Both the position numbers and the translations under genes were made by a program. From assembly GCA_035703755.1 (NCBI GenBank), contig DASSXP010000309.1:1-10396 (forward strand): DNA of 10,396 bases. The letters run 5' to 3'. The notes under the pieces were generated by a model, which searched no databases, had not been told where the DNA came from, and saw only the letters and a program-made list of their open reading frames with translations. The DNA comes from DASSBG01 sp035703755. GTDB lineage: Bacteria > Pseudomonadota > Gammaproteobacteria > Xanthomonadales > Rhodanobacteraceae. Positions within the stretch are counted from its first letter, which is position 1, and each line of letters opens with the position of its first letter. Below, piece after piece: positions 1-6,831 of this stretch.

Positions 1-23
1 TGCCCAATTGCGGCCCGAACGTC

Positions 24-29
24 TATCAT
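24..29 (+). promoter_or_regulatory. candidate -10 element upstream of purM
   Basis: The hexamer TATCAT lies about 25 nt before the purM start codon and differs from the TATAAT consensus at one base. A matching -35 would fall at the very edge of the window (TGCCCA at 1-6, a poor match), so it cannot be judged. No PurR-type operator or riboswitch is visible in the 53 nt available. This is a weak call from base pattern alone. Confidence 0.3.
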
Positions 30-53
30 TGCGGGTTTTCCGAGCCTATTCCC

Positions 54-1100
54 ATGGCCAACGAACGCGAACCCTTGAGTTACCGCGCCGCCGGCGTCGA
101 CATCGATGCCGGTGAGGCCGTGGTCGAACGCATCAAGCCACTGGTCAAGCGCACCTTTCGGCCGGAAGTGATGGGCGGCCTTGGCGGTTTCGGCGCCTTG
201 TTCGACCTCGCCGGCCGCTACCGCGAGCCGGTACTGGTGTCCGGCACCGATGGCGTCGGCACCAAGCTGAAACTGGCGCAGCAACTCGGGCGGCACGACA
301 CCATCGGCATCGACCTGGTTGCCATGTGCGTCAACGACGTGCTGGTGCAAGGCGCCGAGCCATTGTTCTTTCTCGACTACTTCGCCACCGGCAAGCTCGA
401 TGTCGACACCACCGTGGCGGTGGTCGGCGGCATCGCCAAGGGCTGCGAGCTGGCCGGCTGCGCGCTGATCGGCGGCGAAACGGCGGAAATGCCCGACATG
501 TACCCGCCGGGCGAGTACGACCTGGCCGGCTTCACCGTCGGCGCGGTGGAGAAATCCGCCCTGCTCACCGGCGCTGCAATCAGCGCTGGCGACGTGCTGC
601 TGGGCATTGCCTCCTCGGGCCCGCACTCCAATGGCTACTCGCTGATCCGCAAGGTGTTGGCACGCGCCGGCTCGCCGCTGGCGCTCGACCTCGGCGGCAC
701 GACGCTGGCGGATGCATTGATGGCGCCCACCACCTTGTACGTGAAACCGATACTCGCCCTGCTCGGCAAGCACGGCGACAGCGTGCACGGCTTGGCCCAC
801 ATCACCGGCGGCGGCCTCAAGGAAAACATCATCCGCGTGGTGCCCGACGGCCTGGGTCTCGATATCGATGCCGGCAGTCTGCTGCTGCCGCCGGTGTTCG
901 ACTGGCTGCAACGCGAAGGCAATGTGCCGCGCGAGGAAATGTGGCGCACCTTCAACTGCGGCATCGGTTTTGTCGTGATCCTGCCCGCCACAGCGGTGAC
1001 GGCGGTCAGCACCAGCCTGAGCGAGCACGGCCTGGCCACGCGGCCGATTGGCACGGTGGTCAATCGCAGCGACGCCACCGACCGCGTCCGCATCGCGTGA
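54..1100 (+). CDS. purM: phosphoribosylformylglycinamidine cyclo-ligase (AIR synthetase)
   Basis: PurM closes the imidazole ring in the fifth step of cytoplasmic IMP synthesis, converting FGAM and ATP to AIR, ADP and phosphate. The 348-residue product has the usual family length and matches the E. coli protein from the first residues. Visible motifs are SYRAAGVDIDAG near residue 9, the ATP-site loop GTDGVGTKLK (64-73), GGETAEMP (140-147), SSGPHSNGYSL (187-197), HITGGG-KENI (249-260) and FNCGIG (300-305). The ATG at 54 is chosen because it gives the standard N-terminus; no strong Shine-Dalgarno sequence precedes it. The stop codon is followed 20 nt later by purN, which catalyses an earlier step of the same pathway, so the two are almost certainly co-transcribed. 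All signature residues are present. Confidence 0.98.
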   Translation: MANEREPLSYRAAGVDIDAGEAVVERIKPLVKRTFRPEVMGGLGGFGALFDLAGRYREPVLVSGTDGVGTKLKLAQQLGRHDTIGIDLVAMCVNDVLVQGAEPLFFLDYFATGKLDVDTTVAVVGGIAKGCELAGCALIGGETAEMPDMYPPGEYDLAGFTVGAVEKSALLTGAAISAGDVLLGIASSGPHSNGYSLIRKVLARAGSPLALDLGGTTLADALMAPTTLYVKPILALLGKHGDSVHGLAHITGGGLKENIIRVVPDGLGLDIDAGSLLLPPVFDWLQREGNVPREEMWRTFNCGIGFVVILPATAVTAVSTSLSEHGLATRPIGTVVNRSDATDRVRIA

Positions 1101-1120
1101 ACAGGACGAGTGCCGGGTCC

Positions 1121-1804
1121 ATGCCATTGCGCGTCGCGGTACTGGCCTCGGGCCGTGGCAGCAATCTTGGTGCCCTGATCGCTACCCGCGATGCCGGCCG
1201 ATTGCCGGTGCAGTTTGTGCGGGTGGGCAGCGACAAACCGGATGCGGGTGCATTGGCACTCGCACGCACCGCCGGCATTCCGGAGATGGTGCTGGAACCG
1301 GCCGGCTTTCCCAGCCGCGCCGACTACGATCGCGCCCTGTTTGCGCGACTGGCCGACGACCGCGCCGAACTGGTCGTGCTGGCCGGTTTCATGCGCGTGC
1401 TGGACGGTGACGCCATCGCGCCGTGGACCGGTCGCATCATCAACATCCACCCCTCGCTGCTGCCCAAATACCGCGGTCTGCACACGCACCGACGCGCGCT
1501 GCGCGCCGGCGATACCGAACACGGCGCCAGCGTGCACTACGTCAGCGCCGAGCTCGATGGCGGGCCATTGATCGCCCAGGCACGCATTCCAATCCTGCCC
1601 GACGATGACGAGGACGCGCTCGCCGCACGCCTGCTGCACCAGGAACACCGGCTGCTGCCGGCCGTGGTGCAGCTGATTGCTTCCGGGCGGATTGCGCTGC
1701 GTGGCGGTCAGGTGCAATGCGATGGCCAGCCGTTGCCGGTCCCTTTGCAACTCGGCGTCGACGGCCTGCATTCAGGCGCTTCCGGCCACACTTCGGCGCC
1801 ATGA
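1121..1804 (+). CDS. purN: phosphoribosylglycinamide formyltransferase, folate-dependent (GART)
   Basis: PurN transfers a formyl group from 10-formyltetrahydrofolate to GAR, giving FGAR, the third step of IMP synthesis. The 227-residue product opens with the phosphate-binding segment LASGRGSNL (8-16). It carries the catalytic block INIHPSLLPKYRGLHTH, with Asn108 and His110, and Asp146 in AELDGGP; these equal N106, H108 and D144 of E. coli. It is about 15 residues longer than the E. coli enzyme, mostly as an unremarkable C-terminal tail. The ATG at 1121 gives the family N-terminus and has AGGA about 14 nt upstream. An in-frame GTG at 1097 would overlap the purM stop as GTGA and add eight residues without family support. 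The stop overlaps the next start codon as ATGA (1801-1804), so translation is probably coupled. Confidence 0.97.
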   Translation: MPLRVAVLASGRGSNLGALIATRDAGRLPVQFVRVGSDKPDAGALALARTAGIPEMVLEPAGFPSRADYDRALFARLADDRAELVVLAGFMRVLDGDAIAPWTGRIINIHPSLLPKYRGLHTHRRALRAGDTEHGASVHYVSAELDGGPLIAQARIPILPDDDEDALAARLLHQEHRLLPAVVQLIASGRIALRGGQVQCDGQPLPVPLQLGVDGLHSGASGHTSAP

Positions 1805-2487
1805 CTCGATTGCCTGCCCTGTTGGCAGCGTTGGCGCTCATCACCTTGCCGGCGCTGGCCGCCGATCCGGCCCCGTTTCAGGCCAGCTATCAGGTACTGC
1901 GCGGCAGCAAGACCATCGGCGAAGCGGACATGCGCTTGCAGCGCCACGGTGCGGACTGGCGCTTCACCACCCGCACCCAGGCCACCGGCGGCATCGCCGG
2001 CCTGCTCGGCCTCGATATCCGCGAGACGACGGATTTCCGCTGGCAGCAAGACCAGCCAGAGCTGCTCCGTTACGACTACCAGCTGGCCAGCGGCCTCACC
2101 CAGCGCACGCGCGTGCTGACAGTAGACTGGAAAGCCGGCCGCGTGCAGGTCGATGACAGCCGCAAGGGCCGAGCCGAATACGCCAGCACCCACGGATTGA
2201 CCGAGCGGCATTTGCTGACGCTTTCCCTCGCCCAAGCTTTGGCACGCGGCCAGCGCGACTTCGCCCTGCCACTGGCGGTACAAGATCGCATCGAGCGCCA
2301 GGCGTTCACCGCCACCCAAAGCGAGTCGATCACGGTGCCGATCGGCACCACCGCTGCGCTGCGTGTGCAGCGCCCGGACAAGGACAACTTCGTGGCCTGG
2401 TACGCTCCCGAGCGCTACCCGGTGCCGGTCAAACTGCGCTACGGCGACAAGCTGGAACTTCGCCTCAAGTCGTTCACGCGGAACTGA
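1801..2487 (+). CDS. exported DUF3108-family protein, third gene of the purMN unit
   Basis: The 228-residue product begins with a typical Sec signal peptide: Arg at position 3, a Leu/Ala-rich core, and a likely cleavage after the Ala residues near 20-21, ahead of DPAPFQ. The mature part is rich in alternating hydrophobic and charged residues, opens with FQASYQVLRGSKTIGEADM, and ends with a segment of the pattern YPVPVKLRYGDKLELRLKSF. This matches my recollection of DUF3108, a beta-rich periplasmic or outer-membrane-associated family without a firmly assigned reaction. No catalytic motif is evident and there is no lipobox Cys. The ATG overlaps the purN stop by 4 nt and no separate ribosome binding site is seen, so it probably depends on coupling to purN. 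The link to purine synthesis is likely shared expression, not shared chemistry. The ORF stays open further upstream (to 1717), but the signal peptide fixes this start. Confidence 0.85.
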   Translation: MTRLPALLAALALITLPALAADPAPFQASYQVLRGSKTIGEADMRLQRHGADWRFTTRTQATGGIAGLLGLDIRETTDFRWQQDQPELLRYDYQLASGLTQRTRVLTVDWKAGRVQVDDSRKGRAEYASTHGLTERHLLTLSLAQALARGQRDFALPLAVQDRIERQAFTATQSESITVPIGTTAALRVQRPDKDNFVAWYAPERYPVPVKLRYGDKLELRLKSFTRN

Positions 2488-2497
2488 CCGCCGGCGG
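2488..2497. repeat. 10-nt perfect palindrome in the tail-to-tail gap
   Basis: CCGCCGGCGG fills most of the 15 nt separating the convergent DUF3108 and murA stop codons. It is self-complementary but short, and no T-run follows on either strand, so it is not convincing as an intrinsic terminator. In DNA of this composition it may be chance. Confidence 0.3.
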
Positions 2498-2502
2498 ACG
2501 CA

Positions 2503-3762
2503 TCAGTTCGGCAGACGGCGGATATGGGCGCCCAAGCCGCCGAGCTTCTCCTCGATGTTCTCGTAACCGCGGTCGATGTGGTAGATGCGGTCGATCACGG
2601 TTTCACCCTTGGCCACCAACCCCGCCAGCACCAGCGAAGCGGACGCACGCAGGTCGGTGGCCATCATCGGCGCGCCGCTGATCGAGTTCACGCCGTGCAC
2701 GATCACGGTATTGCCTTCGAGGCGAATGTCGGCGCCGAGACGTTGCAGCTCGTGCGCGTGCATGAAGCGGTTCTCGAACACCGTTTCGGTGATCACGCCG
2801 ACACCCTCGGCCACGCAATTGAGGGCGGTGAACTGTGCCTGCATGTCGGTCGGGAATGCCGGGTACGGCGCGGTGGTGATGTTGACCGCACGCGGCCGCT
2901 TGCCGCGCATGTCAAGCTCGATCCAGTCCTCGCCGGTATCGACGTGCGCACCGGTCTCTTCCAGCTTGGACAGCACCGCATCCAGCGTGCGCGGACGCGC
3001 ATGCTTGGTCCGGACCTTGCCCCCTGTCATCGCCGCACCCACGAGGAAGGTGCCGGTCTCGATGCGGTCAGGCAGCACTTCATAGTCGGTGCCATGCAGG
3101 CGCTCGACCCCCTCGATGACGAGACTGGAACTGCCCTCACCGGAAATCTTCGCGCCCATGGCGTTCAGGCAATGCGCCAGATCGACGACTTCCGGCTCTT
3201 GTGCCGCGTTTTCGATCACCGTGGTGCCGCTGGCCAGCACCGCCGCCATCATCAGGTTCTCGGTGCCGGTGACGGTGACCATGTCCATGCTGATGCGCGC
3301 GCCTTTGAGCCGCTTGGCGCGGGCCTTGATGTAGCCGTTCTCGACCGTCACCTCGGCACCCAGCGCCTGCAGGCCGCGGATGTGCTGGTCGACCGGCCGC
3401 GAACCGATCGCACAGCCGCCCGGCAGCGAGACTTCGGCCTGGCCATAGCGCGCCACCAAGGGCCCCAGCACCAGGATCGAGGCGCGCATGGTCTTGACCA
3501 GGTCATACGGCGCGAAGCACCGTTCCATCGAGCGCGGGTCGACGTGAATCTTCATGCGTTCATCGACCACCAGCTGCACGCCCATCTGGCCGAGCAGCTC
3601 CATCGTGGTGGTGACATCGTGCAGGTGCGGCACGTTGCCGATGCTGACCGGCTCATCGGCCAGCAAGGTCGCCGCCAGTATCGGCAGCACCGCGTTCTTG
3701 GCGCCGGAAATCCACACCTCGCCGTTGAGCGGGGCACCACCATTGATGACGATCTTGGCCAT
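2503..3762 (-). CDS. murA: UDP-N-acetylglucosamine 1-carboxyvinyltransferase
   Basis: MurA transfers enolpyruvate from PEP to UDP-GlcNAc, the first committed cytoplasmic step of peptidoglycan synthesis and the fosfomycin target. The product is 419 residues, the same as E. coli MurA. It shows Lys22-Asn23 in SGAKNAVLP, the active-site loop PGGCAIGSRPVDQH with Cys117 (E. coli C115), Asp306 in PAFPTDMQAQF (E. coli D305) and Arg398 in HIDRGYEN (E. coli R397). The Cys implies a normally fosfomycin-sensitive enzyme, unlike forms with Asp. The ATG at 3762 gives the family N-terminus MAKIVINGG; an upstream TTG at 3783 overlapping the ibaG stop would add seven residues and is less likely. It follows ibaG by 17 nt on the same strand, the arrangement also found in E. 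coli. Confidence 0.98.
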   Translation of the reverse strand: MAKIVINGGAPLNGEVWISGAKNAVLPILAATLLADEPVSIGNVPHLHDVTTTMELLGQMGVQLVVDERMKIHVDPRSMERCFAPYDLVKTMRASILVLGPLVARYGQAEVSLPGGCAIGSRPVDQHIRGLQALGAEVTVENGYIKARAKRLKGARISMDMVTVTGTENLMMAAVLASGTTVIENAAQEPEVVDLAHCLNAMGAKISGEGSSSLVIEGVERLHGTDYEVLPDRIETGTFLVGAAMTGGKVRTKHARPRTLDAVLSKLEETGAHVDTGEDWIELDMRGKRPRAVNITTAPYPAFPTDMQAQFTALNCVAEGVGVITETVFENRFMHAHELQRLGADIRLEGNTVIVHGVNSISGAPMMATDLRASASLVLAGLVAKGETVIDRIYHIDRGYENIEEKLGGLGAHIRRLPN

Positions 3763-3779
3763 GTCGGGTTCTCTCGTTC

Positions 3780-4019
3780 TCAACCGCGCTTGGCGGCTTC
3801 TTGCGGGGTCAGGGTACGCAGGCTGAGGGCATGAATCTCGCCGCCCATGCGCTCACCCAAGGCAGCATAAACCAGTCGATGCCGCGCCAGCGGCAGCTTG
3901 CCTTCGAAGTCCGTCGCGATGACTTCGGCTTCAAAATGCACGCCATCGGCGCCGTGTACCTCGACACGGGCCTCCGGCAGCGCCTGCTGGATCAGTGTCC
4001 TGATGGCGTCTGCGTCCAT
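3780..4019 (-). CDS. ibaG: BolA-family protein, IbaG/YrbA type
   Basis: The 79-residue product is a compact BolA-like protein. Members bind [2Fe-2S] clusters together with monothiol glutaredoxins, and E. coli IbaG, encoded next to murA, is linked to acid stress and iron-sulfur handling. Visible features are GADGVHFEAEV with His29, the central FEGK-RHRLVYAALGERM block, and the near-invariant His63 in GGEIHALSLRTLTP, which is characteristic of the IbaG subgroup. The open frame continues upstream to 4259, but the ATG at 4019 is chosen for family length and because a good Shine-Dalgarno AGGAA (4024-4028) sits just before it. It is the first gene of a two-gene unit with murA and is divergent from kdsD. 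The symbol rests on similarity and on the murA neighbour. Confidence 0.92.
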   Translation of the reverse strand: MDADAIRTLIQQALPEARVEVHGADGVHFEAEVIATDFEGKLPLARHRLVYAALGERMGGEIHALSLRTLTPQEAAKRG

Positions 4020-4192
4020 GGGGTTCCTGCGATTGGGGATGGGGCAGCCGGGACGGCGCCTGAATGCACGCCCGCCCAAGTCAACGACGGTACGTTCCTT
4101 GCCCGCCGGCTGCATTAGAATGGCCGGCAATCTTAACGGATTTTCCGCCCCAAGCGGAGCCGCTCCCCCCAATTGGCCATAACTCCTTGCCC
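4020..4192. promoter_or_regulatory. divergent control region between ibaG-murA and kdsD
   Basis: These 173 nt separate two head-to-head genes and must hold start signals for both strands unless transcription enters from further away. On the + strand TAGAAT (4116-4121) is a plausible -10 for kdsD, placing a transcript start near 4128 and a leader of about 65 nt; the -35 region about 16 nt upstream (GTTCCT) is weak. On the - strand no convincing promoter pair was found for ibaG. The in-frame stretch upstream of kdsD lacks resemblance to KdsD and I treat it as non-coding. No known operator was recognised. Confidence 0.45.
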
Positions 4193-5209
4193 ATGGACGC
4201 CACCCTCGCCCTTTCCCCCGTCCTGACCAGTACGCCGTCGGAGCAGGCCTTGCGCGCAAGCGGTCGGCGCGTCGTCACCGACGAAGCGCGTGCGATCGGT
4301 GAACTCGAACAGCATATCGATGCGAATTTCGTTGCCGCCTGCCGCTTGATGCTGGAGAGTCATGGCCGCGTGGTGGTCTCGGGCATGGGCAAATCCGGCC
4401 ACGTCGCCCGCAAGATCGCCGCCACCTTCGCCTCCACCGGCACGCCGGCCTTTTTCGTGCACGCCGGCGAGGCCAACCACGGCGACCTTGGCATGATCAC
4501 CAGCGACGATGTGGTGCTGGCGCTGTCCAATTCCGGCGAAACCGACGAAGTGCTGGCCATGCTGCCGACCATCAAGCGGCAGAACACGCCACTGATCGCC
4601 ATGACCGGCAACCCGCGCTCCAAGCTGGCACGGCAAGCCGATGTGCATCTGGATGTCAGCGTCAGTTGCGAAGCCTGCCCGCTTGGGCTCGCCCCGACCA
4701 CCAGCACCACCGCCGCGCTGGTGATGGGTGATGCGCTGGCGGTGGCGTTGCTCGACGCCCGCGGCTTCACCGCCGAGGATTTTGCCCGCTCGCACCCAGC
4801 CGGCAGCCTCGGGCGACGATTGCTGCTGCACATCAGCGAAGTCATGCACAGCGGCGACGGCGTGCCGGTGGTCGGTGCCGATGCGAGCCTGGCCGACACG
4901 CTGGTGGAAATGTCCCGCAAGGGTCTGGGCATGAGCGCAATTGCGGACGCCGAAGGCCATCTGCTGGGCGTCTTCACCGACGGCGATCTGCGCCGCGCCC
5001 TGGATGACCATCAAGTCGACTTGCGCAGCACGCCGGTGGTGGCGCTGATGAATCGCAACGCCAAGACCATCGGCGCGGACAAGCTGGCGATTCAGGCCGC
5101 GCAGGTGATGGAGTCGCACAAGGTTCACGCCTTGCTGGTGGTGGACGATGAGCACCGCGTGGTCGGCGCCCTCAACATCCACGATCTGCTGCGCGCGCGC
5201 GTCGTGTGA
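4193..5209 (+). CDS. kdsD: D-arabinose 5-phosphate isomerase (KpsF/GutQ family)
   Basis: KdsD interconverts D-ribulose 5-phosphate and D-arabinose 5-phosphate, the entry to Kdo synthesis for lipopolysaccharide. The 338-residue product has an N-terminal SIS sugar-isomerase domain (about 45-185) and two C-terminal CBS domains (about 212-338), the standard architecture. The expected catalytic residues are present with a constant offset of 8 from E. coli: Lys67 in GMGKSGH, Glu119 in SNSGETDE, Glu160 in CEACPLGLAPTTST and His201 in SHPAGSLGRRLL. The ATG at 4193 gives near-family length; no strong Shine-Dalgarno is seen. KpsF and GutQ are paralogues with the same chemistry, but the murA/ibaG neighbourhood favours the housekeeping kdsD. 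The usual partners kdsC and lptC do not follow; era, on the opposite strand, comes after 36 nt. Confidence 0.94.
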   Translation: MDATLALSPVLTSTPSEQALRASGRRVVTDEARAIGELEQHIDANFVAACRLMLESHGRVVVSGMGKSGHVARKIAATFASTGTPAFFVHAGEANHGDLGMITSDDVVLALSNSGETDEVLAMLPTIKRQNTPLIAMTGNPRSKLARQADVHLDVSVSCEACPLGLAPTTSTTAALVMGDALAVALLDARGFTAEDFARSHPAGSLGRRLLLHISEVMHSGDGVPVVGADASLADTLVEMSRKGLGMSAIADAEGHLLGVFTDGDLRRALDDHQVDLRSTPVVALMNRNAKTIGADKLAIQAAQVMESHKVHALLVVDDEHRVVGALNIHDLLRARVV

Positions 5210-5218
5210 GCCGGGCCC

Positions 5219-5235
5219 GGGGCGCCACCCGCCCC
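5219..5235. terminator. possible GC hairpin between convergent kdsD and era
   Basis: GGGGCG (5219-5224) can pair with CGCCCC (5230-5235) around a 5-nt loop, directly after the 10-nt palindrome CCGGGCCCGG (5211-5220), with which it partly competes. The hairpin sits in the 36 nt between the two facing stop codons, where a bidirectional terminator would be useful. Only two T residues follow on the + strand and there is no T-run on the other, so an intrinsic terminator is possible but weakly supported. Confidence 0.35.
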
Positions 5236-5245
5236 TTGCCCTCAA

Positions 5246-6148
5246 TCAATCCGTATAGCCGAAGCGCTGCAAGGTGGCGTCGTCGTCGGACCAGCCTTCG
5301 CGCACCTTGACCCAGAGCTTCAGGTGAACCCGCCGCTCCAGCAGTGACTCGATGCCACGCCGCGCGGATGAGCCGACTTCCTTGAGCACGCTGCCACCGC
5401 GACCGATCACGATCGCCTTCTGGCCATCGCGTTCGACCCAGATCACCGCGTGCACCTCACTGCTGCCGTCGTCGCGGTTCTTGAAGCTCTCCACTTCGAC
5501 GGTGGTGGCATAGGGCAATTCATCCTGCAGACGCAACATCAACTGTTCGCGCACGCGCTCGGCGACCAGAAACCGCTCACTGCGATCGGTCAACTCGTCC
5601 TCGTCAAACAGCGCGGCGCGCTCCGGCAGCCGATTGAGGATGGCCTGCTCCAGCGCGTCCAGGCCATCGCGCCGACGCGCGCTGACGTAGTGCACCTCGT
5701 CAAAGCGATGCGCCCCCATGACCTGCTCGACGTACGGCAGCAGCTGCCGCTTGTCGCGCATCAAGTCCACCTTGTTGACGGCCAGCAAACTCGGCTGGCT
5801 CGCTTCGCTGAGCGCGGCGTGGACCGCTTCGTCCTCGTCCGTCCACTTGCCGGCCTCGACCACCTGCACCACCACATCGGCCTCGGCCAAGGCGGCATGT
5901 GCGGCCCGGTTGAGGCTGCGGTTCATCGCCTTGCGGGCACCGCGGTGCAAGCCCGGCGTGTCGAGATACAAAATCTGCCCGGCATCGCGGGTGACAATGC
6001 CAAGGATGCGGTGGCGGGTCGTTTGCGGCTTGGGGCTGACGATGCTCAAGTGACAGCCCAAGAGGCCGTTCAACAGCGTGGACTTGCCCACATTGGGCCG
6101 CCCGAGCAGGGCGACGTGGCCACAGCGGAAACCGGTCGATTCATTCAT
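5246..6148 (-). CDS. era: GTPase Era, 30S ribosome assembly factor
   Basis: Era is an essential GTPase that binds the 3' end of 16S rRNA and helps mature the small subunit. The 300-residue product matches the E. coli length. GTPase motifs are complete: GRPNVGKST (16-24), QTTRHRI (42-48), DTPG (63-66), NKVD (125-128) and VSA (155-157). A C-terminal KH RNA-binding domain follows, with VIGRGGSVLKEVGS around 247-260. The frame is open to 6382, but the ATG at 6148 gives the family N-terminus, and the extra upstream residues would lie wholly inside rnc. Start and rnc stop overlap by 8 nt (6141-6148), implying translational coupling; rnc-era adjacency is widespread. It is the last gene of the lepA unit. 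The recO gene that often follows era is not found here. Confidence 0.97.
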   Translation of the reverse strand: MNESTGFRCGHVALLGRPNVGKSTLLNGLLGCHLSIVSPKPQTTRHRILGIVTRDAGQILYLDTPGLHRGARKAMNRSLNRAAHAALAEADVVVQVVEAGKWTDEDEAVHAALSEASQPSLLAVNKVDLMRDKRQLLPYVEQVMGAHRFDEVHYVSARRRDGLDALEQAILNRLPERAALFDEDELTDRSERFLVAERVREQLMLRLQDELPYATTVEVESFKNRDDGSSEVHAVIWVERDGQKAIVIGRGGSVLKEVGSSARRGIESLLERRVHLKLWVKVREGWSDDDATLQRFGYTD

Positions 6149-6815
6149 TCGCGTTGCTTTCCAGAAAATCCAGCGCCTGTTGGGCCGCTTCCTGCTCGGC
6201 CTGGCGGCGACTGCTGCCACTGCCTTCACAACGCAGGTCGTTGGGTTGCTTGAGCACACAGGCGACATCGAAACTGCGCGCGTGTTCCTCGCCATGGGTG
6301 CGTTCGAGGCGATAATCCGGCAAGCCGAAACCCCGTGCTTGCAGCCATTCCTGCAAGCGGGTTTTGGCATCCTTGAGGCCATCGGGGCGGTCGCTCAAGC
6401 CCTCAAGCAAGGGCTCGAACAGCGCCCGCAGGCGTTGCCGTGTCACGGCGAAACCGCTGTCCAGATAGATCGCGGCCACACTGGCCTCGAAGGCATCGGC
6501 AAGGATCGAGTCGCGCCGCACCCCGCCGCTCTTGAGTTCTCCCGGACCAAGATGCAGGCGTGCACCCAGTTCCTCGCTGCGTGCCACCCGGGCCAGCGCC
6601 TGCCCGCTGACCAGATGCGTCCGCAGCCGCGACAAGCGGCCTTCGTCGGCGCGCGGGCGGCGCTCGAACAGCAGTTCGGCGGTGATCAGATTGACCAGCG
6701 CGTCGCCCAGAAACTCCATCCGCTCGTTGTTCGGGCGCCCCATGCTGCGATGGGTCAGCGCCAACTCGGCCAATGCCGGGTCGGCAAAGTCATGGCCAAG
6801 CAGCTTCACCGCCAT
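6141..6815 (-). CDS. rnc: ribonuclease III
   Basis: RNase III cleaves double-stranded RNA, including the rRNA precursor, and some mRNAs. The 224-residue product has the catalytic domain with THRS (21-24), the signature NERMEFLGDALVN (30-42) and DAFEASVAAIYLD (107-119). Metal-binding residues Glu34, Asp38, Asp107 and Glu110 correspond to E41, D45, D114 and E117 of E. coli. A double-stranded-RNA-binding domain follows (about 148-220), with KDAKTRLQEWLQ at its start and the Ala-rich helix SRRQAEQEAAQQAL at its end. The N-terminus is about seven residues shorter than in E. coli. No Shine-Dalgarno precedes the ATG at 6815 and no better in-frame start exists in the 16-nt gap, so expression may rely on coupling to the gene before it. 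It overlaps era by 8 nt. Confidence 0.97.
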   Translation of the reverse strand: MAVKLLGHDFADPALAELALTHRSMGRPNNERMEFLGDALVNLITAELLFERRPRADEGRLSRLRTHLVSGQALARVARSEELGARLHLGPGELKSGGVRRDSILADAFEASVAAIYLDSGFAVTRQRLRALFEPLLEGLSDRPDGLKDAKTRLQEWLQARGFGLPDYRLERTHGEEHARSFDVACVLKQPNDLRCEGSGSSRRQAEQEAAQQALDFLESNANE

Positions 6816-6831
6816 GCGCCCATGGCCCGCA

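Noticed and set aside
1097..1120. GTG at 1097 overlapping the purM stop as an alternative purN start
   Set aside because: It is in frame and would couple translation, but the eight added residues have no counterpart in PurN proteins, whereas ATG at 1121 gives the standard N-terminus.
635..1771. A 378-codon open frame on the - strand across purM and purN
   Set aside because: It spans two genuine genes and their junction on the other strand and has no domain signature; explained by codon bias in GC-rich DNA.
2524..3834. A 436-codon open frame on the + strand antisense to murA
   Set aside because: Shadow of murA and the end of ibaG; His/Arg/Gln-rich composition, no family motifs, and the opposite strand carries an intact MurA.
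4064..4192. N-terminal extension of kdsD from ATG 4064
   Set aside because: The 43 extra residues are Pro-rich, unlike the family, and would run across the candidate -10 of kdsD; ATG 4193 gives a normal length and keeps a constant offset to E. coli catalytic residues.
5189..5202. Alternating GC tract at the end of kdsD
   Set aside because: It encodes the normal LLRARVV C-terminus of KdsD; the run is a codon-usage effect and not evidence for a separate repeat element.
6149..6382. Extended era start at 6382
   Set aside because: The extra 78 residues lie entirely within rnc in another frame and look like a shadow; the Era family begins just before the GRPNVGKST loop, consistent with 6148.
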